Shown one piece after another: positions 6,063-7,672 of a stretch of 7,672 nt of DNA (its first letter is position 1; each line of letters begins with the position of its first letter). The notes beneath the pieces were generated by a model. That model was not told where the DNA came from, did not search any database, and was given only the letters and a program-made list of their open reading frames with translations. Source of the DNA: an uncultured Eubacteriales bacterium (GTDB taxonomy: Bacteria > Bacillota > Clostridia > Oscillospirales > Oscillospiraceae); contig CATXTO010000065.1 of the NCBI GenBank assembly GCA_958402445.1, positions 1 through 7,672 of the forward strand, written 5' to 3'. A program made the translations under genes and the position numbers.

Positions 6063-6123
6063 ACAAAATAAAAAATCGGCAGTTAACATCCACCCCTTTA
6101 GGAGCAGAGTTAACTACCGATTT
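6063..6123 (-). terminator. Strong intrinsic terminator for minus-strand transcription
   Basis: The arms 6073-6087 and 6109-6123 pair over 15 positions with a single mismatch (7 + 7 matched bases, AAATCGG and AGTTAAC with their complements) around a 21-nt loop. On the minus strand the stem runs directly into a T-rich tract (TTTTTTATTTTG). On the plus strand only TTTCATT follows, so it acts mainly on minus-strand transcripts arriving from the right. It lies 11 nt beyond the stop at 6135. Its length and large loop could also mark the end of a mobile repeat. Confidence 0.75.
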
Positions 6124-6134
6124 CATTGACTCAA

Positions 6135-6254
6135 TCAGTTGCCTCTAACAATTTCAGTGCATGCTTTGGCCCACTTAGGGCCGCAGCGAGTCACCATATC
6201 TTTAGATATGTCTTTTTAATGATCTTCATTTCTTTCCATACCTTCAACATATTG
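6135..6254 (-). pseudogene. Short decayed coding remnant ending just before the terminator
   Basis: On the minus strand a frame reads QYVEGMERNEDH (6254-6219), an in-frame TAA (6218-6216), then 26 codons containing MVTRCGPKWAKAC and ending at 6135. Both halves look protein-like and charged, and the final stop is 11 nt from a strong terminator, so this is probably the true 3' end of a former last gene of an operon. The frame differs from that of the radical SAM fragment that overlaps it. I do not recognise the family. A short intact peptide starting at the ATG inside the second half is possible, but no ribosome site was found. Confidence 0.3.
6168..6217 (+). repeat. Two small perfect hairpins, the second followed by a T-run
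   Basis: GGCCC-ACTTA-GGGCC (6168-6182) is a perfect 5-bp hairpin. CATATC-TTTA-GATATG (6195-6210) is a perfect 6-bp hairpin followed on the plus strand by TCTTTTT (6211-6217). The second could be a weak plus-strand terminator for transcripts starting at the RNA promoter near 5700, but the AT-rich stem is poor and it lies well beyond the structured RNA. Confidence 0.3.
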
Positions 6255-6388
6255 TTTGAGATAGAGAAAAAATCATTCTCATAGCAATACTTGCAATGCA
6301 AATTACAATTTTATGTTAGAGAAATAATAATATCTAGCCATTCTGATTCCGTATCCTTACCATTGAATTTCTTCAAAGCCCGCTCCGT
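6191..6388 (-). pseudogene. N-terminal fragment of a radical SAM protein
   Basis: After the ABC ATPase fragment, the same minus-strand frame reads LDIIISLT, a TAA stop (6313-6311), then NCNLHCKYCYEND. The cysteines form CxxxCxxC, the radical SAM [4Fe-4S] and S-adenosylmethionine binding motif. The preceding I-I-I-S-L-T strand is exactly what usually precedes that motif, so the stop interrupts what was one frame (normally an aromatic or His codon there). The fragment continues to a TGA at 6191 with no later radical SAM or SPASM motifs, so most of the barrel is missing. Together with the neighbouring ABC piece it suggests a peptide-modifying (RiPP maturase type) locus in the past. No product is expected. 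Confidence 0.55.
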
Positions 6389-6664
6389 ATCGATAAATAA
6401 AATCTGCGGTTTTCTCAGCAAAGCCCGCACAATGCCTACCCGCTGCTTCTCCCCACCTGAAAACTCACAGCCATTTTCCCCAAAGCCAGAGTGAATCCCC
6501 TTCGACAGAGAGTCAATTTTTTCCTTTAACCCGACCCTCTCCAACAGTTCTAAAATCGTTTTTTCAGAGACGGACTGGAACAGGCGGATATTCTCCGCAA
6601 TGGACCAGTCGAAGAAATAGGGTTCCTGCGGGTTCAGCACGATCAGGCGGCGGAGCGACTCCAT
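6389..6664 (-). pseudogene. Fragment of an ABC transporter ATPase domain
   Basis: About 92 residues of the nucleotide-binding domain of an exporter-type ABC ATPase. The piece begins ESLRRLIVLNPQEPYFFDWSI, which includes the Q-loop (Q13), then ENIRLF, the C-loop signature FSGGEKQR (69-75) and Walker B QILFID (87-92). Walker A is absent upstream, and the catalytic Glu after Walker B is replaced by T as the sequence changes into radical SAM-type sequence. The H-loop is missing. Its start overlaps the end of the RHS remnant in another frame by 22 nt. It cannot hydrolyse ATP as it stands. The parent was probably an exporter subunit, for example of a peptide-export or lantibiotic-type system. Confidence 0.75.
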
Positions 6665-7302
6665 ATGATTCCTGACGAATTTGCATCATCATCTTTTTTT
6701 ATTGGGTTACTTCCCGAATCCGCTATCATGGTAGCATATGTAGGATAATTACCAGTAGAATCTTCGATATTTATTGGGTTGTTATTGCAGTAGGCAAACA
6801 TATTGCAGCCCAGGAAGCCCTGACCGGTAGAGGCATACTGATCCGCATTAATAAATCTGCAAATCTCCGGGTCATAGTATCTGCTTTGCAGGTAGTAGAA
6901 GCCGGACTCCGTATCGTAATAATACCCACGGTAGCGGAAGGGATTATAATTGGCCACGTTCGCAGCGGTGGCGGAAATGGCCGTTCCGGTTGCGTTGGTT
7001 ACGCTCAACACCTGCCCGAACGGGTCGTAGGCGTACTTCGCCACCAGGGTCCCCGTGTAGCTCCCGCCGCTTGCGTCGCTGCGGTAAAGAGCCGTCACGT
7101 CCCCTTGCAGGTTTTTGGCGAAATAGTAGTTCGTCCAGCCTGTCTCCGTCGGGTACTTCAGCCCAAACCCTACCGGGCTACGACTCTCGTCGTACAGGTA
7201 CCGCAGAGTCAGGCTCACGCTGCCCGTGGTGGTAAAGCGCCGCTCCCCCTCGTCGCAGAAGACTACGCTACCGCAAATTTCCGCACTCCTGTGCGGGAAT
7301 TT
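6643..7302 (-). pseudogene. RHS/YD-repeat protein, C-terminal core segment
   Basis: This frame stays open from 7302 to a TGA at 6643. It contains TLRYLYDESRSPVGF, NLQGDV, YAYDPFGQV and then the conserved RHS-associated core: NPFRYRGYYYDTESGFYYLQSRYYDPEICRF in outline, then NADQYASTGQGFLG and NNNPINIEDSTGNYP. RHS proteins form large secreted or surface shells that carry a variable toxin domain directly after this core. Here only about 30 residues follow before the stop, and the final ones are read from ABC ATPase DNA in the wrong frame, so the toxin is missing. A -1 frame offset separates this piece from the upstream RHS piece. GC-rich third positions contrast with the AT-rich fragments to the left. 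No ribosome site supports an independent start at GTG 7218. Confidence 0.8.
7275..7302. repeat. Terminator-like hairpin inside the RHS gene
   Basis: AAATTTCCGCAC (7275-7286), loop TCCT and GTGCGGGAATTT (7291-7302) pair over 12 positions with one G-T wobble. A short T-run follows on the plus strand. It lies exactly in the 40-nt overlap of the two RHS frames and within sequence that is not RHS-like, so it is probably part of an inserted palindromic element. Confidence 0.55.
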
Positions 7303-7306
7303 TTAT

Positions 7307-7530
7307 CCGCTCCGTCTCTGCTCCTCTCCAAACCGAACCCGCTGCGCTGGACTTCGTTTTGGTTTTTTCTTTTAGGGCTTTTCTGACGATCTCTCCCGTC
7401 CGGGTTCGTCTTCTTCGTCCGCAGGCCATTCACGTCGTACTGGTAGCTGGTCCTCTTCCCCCCTACCGTCAGGCTGTCCAGCTCCCGCCCGTTCCACCGC
7501 GTCGGAGCAAAGTCCGCTCCGCTCCGTCTC
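7307..7530. repeat. 12-bp direct repeat shared by the two RHS insertions
   Basis: CCGCTCCGTCTC occurs at 7307-7318 and again at 7519-7530, once in each non-RHS block. A TGCTCCTC element follows in both (about 7317 and 7561). This suggests the two insertions are related elements rather than random drift. Confidence 0.4.
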
Positions 7531-7572
7531 CCTTTCCAGGGAAACTTCCGCCCGCTCCCTTGCTCCTCCTTT

Positions 7573-7598
7573 CCCCGCAAAGACTCGTCTTTGCGGGG
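7573..7598. repeat. Perfect 11-bp inverted repeat within the RHS gene
   Basis: CCCCGCAAAGA (7573-7583), loop CTCG and TCTTTGCGGGG (7588-7598) form a perfect hairpin. In the RHS frame it encodes part of the charged block between LWGP and WNGREL and keeps the frame open. It marks one end of a roughly 100-bp insertion (about 7500-7598). Confidence 0.65.
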
Positions 7599-7672
7599 GC
7601 CCCAGAGCCGCTTCCCGTTGTAGTAGCTCAGGGGATTCCCAGACGTGTCGTAGGTGATGCTCTGCCCGTCAA

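Larger units (their letters stand above)
7263..7672 (-). pseudogene. RHS/YD-repeat protein, upstream segment open to the window edge
   Basis: The frame is open from the right edge (7672) to a TAG at 7263, so the 5' end lies outside the window. It reads DGQSITYDTSGNPLSYYNGKR in outline, then LWGP, an inserted stretch of about 30 charged residues, WNGRELDSL, SYQYDVNGLRTKKTNPDG, then about 43 basic residues ending at the stop. The first, third and fourth blocks are standard YD repeats; the charged blocks are not RHS-like and coincide with hairpin-bearing DNA. RHS homology resumes in the -1 frame downstream. The gene is therefore broken, or less likely rejoined by frameshifting. The product would have been part of a polymorphic-toxin or wall-associated shell protein. 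Confidence 0.7.

Noticed and set aside
6886..7386. 166-codon plus-strand frame opposite the RHS sequence
   Set aside because: Arises from high GC content opposite unmistakable RHS core motifs.

Overview
The window looks like chromosomal DNA of an anaerobic Gram-positive gut-type Clostridium relative, probably Oscillospiraceae-like. That is an inference. It rests on strong GGAGG ribosome sites with some GTG starts, a Cys-rich ferredoxin-type aldo/keto reductase, a DUF3737 protein, a cyclophilin-like lipoprotein and Firmicutes-style RHS/YD-repeat sequence. No rRNA, tRNA, CRISPR array or intact transposase was seen.

Left two thirds (158-5711): a five-gene minus-strand cluster faces a plus-strand LysR regulator. 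In transcription order the cluster encodes a 95-aa coiled-coil protein (4558-4271), a DUF3737 beta-helix protein (4284-3418, overlapping the first by 14 nt), a lipoprotein with two cyclophilin-like domains (3294-2344), a classical aldo/keto reductase (2322-1468) and an aldo/keto reductase with a C-terminal eight-Cys iron-sulfur region (1252-158). The divergent intergenic region holds a good LysR promoter (TTGAAA-N17-TATGAT) with an ATAG-N7-CTAT LysR-type box on its -35 element, and a weaker promoter facing the cluster. The likely theme is a LysR-controlled reductase/redox operon whose inducer is unknown.

Middle (5712-6310): there is no credible gene here. Immediately after lysR a separate promoter (TTGAAA-N18-TATAAA) precedes about 230 nt of highly self-complementary sequence. 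It has a perfect GNRA-loop hairpin, a 7-bp long-range stem and competing alternative pairings. I read it as a structured noncoding RNA; raiA is the first known family I would test, by size and host group only. A strong minus-strand terminator follows at 6063-6123.

Right end (6135-7672): a minus-strand gene graveyard. The C-terminal part of an RHS/YD-repeat protein enters from the right edge, carries hairpin-bearing insertions and is broken by a -1 frame offset. After the RHS core it joins, within a few bases, the middle of an ABC ATPase domain. That joins, just after Walker B, the start of a radical SAM protein whose CxxxCxxC motif is preceded by an in-frame TAA. A further short frame then ends 11 nt before the terminator. 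ABC transporter plus radical SAM fragments suggest debris of a peptide-modification (RiPP-type) locus fused to a polymorphic-toxin gene.
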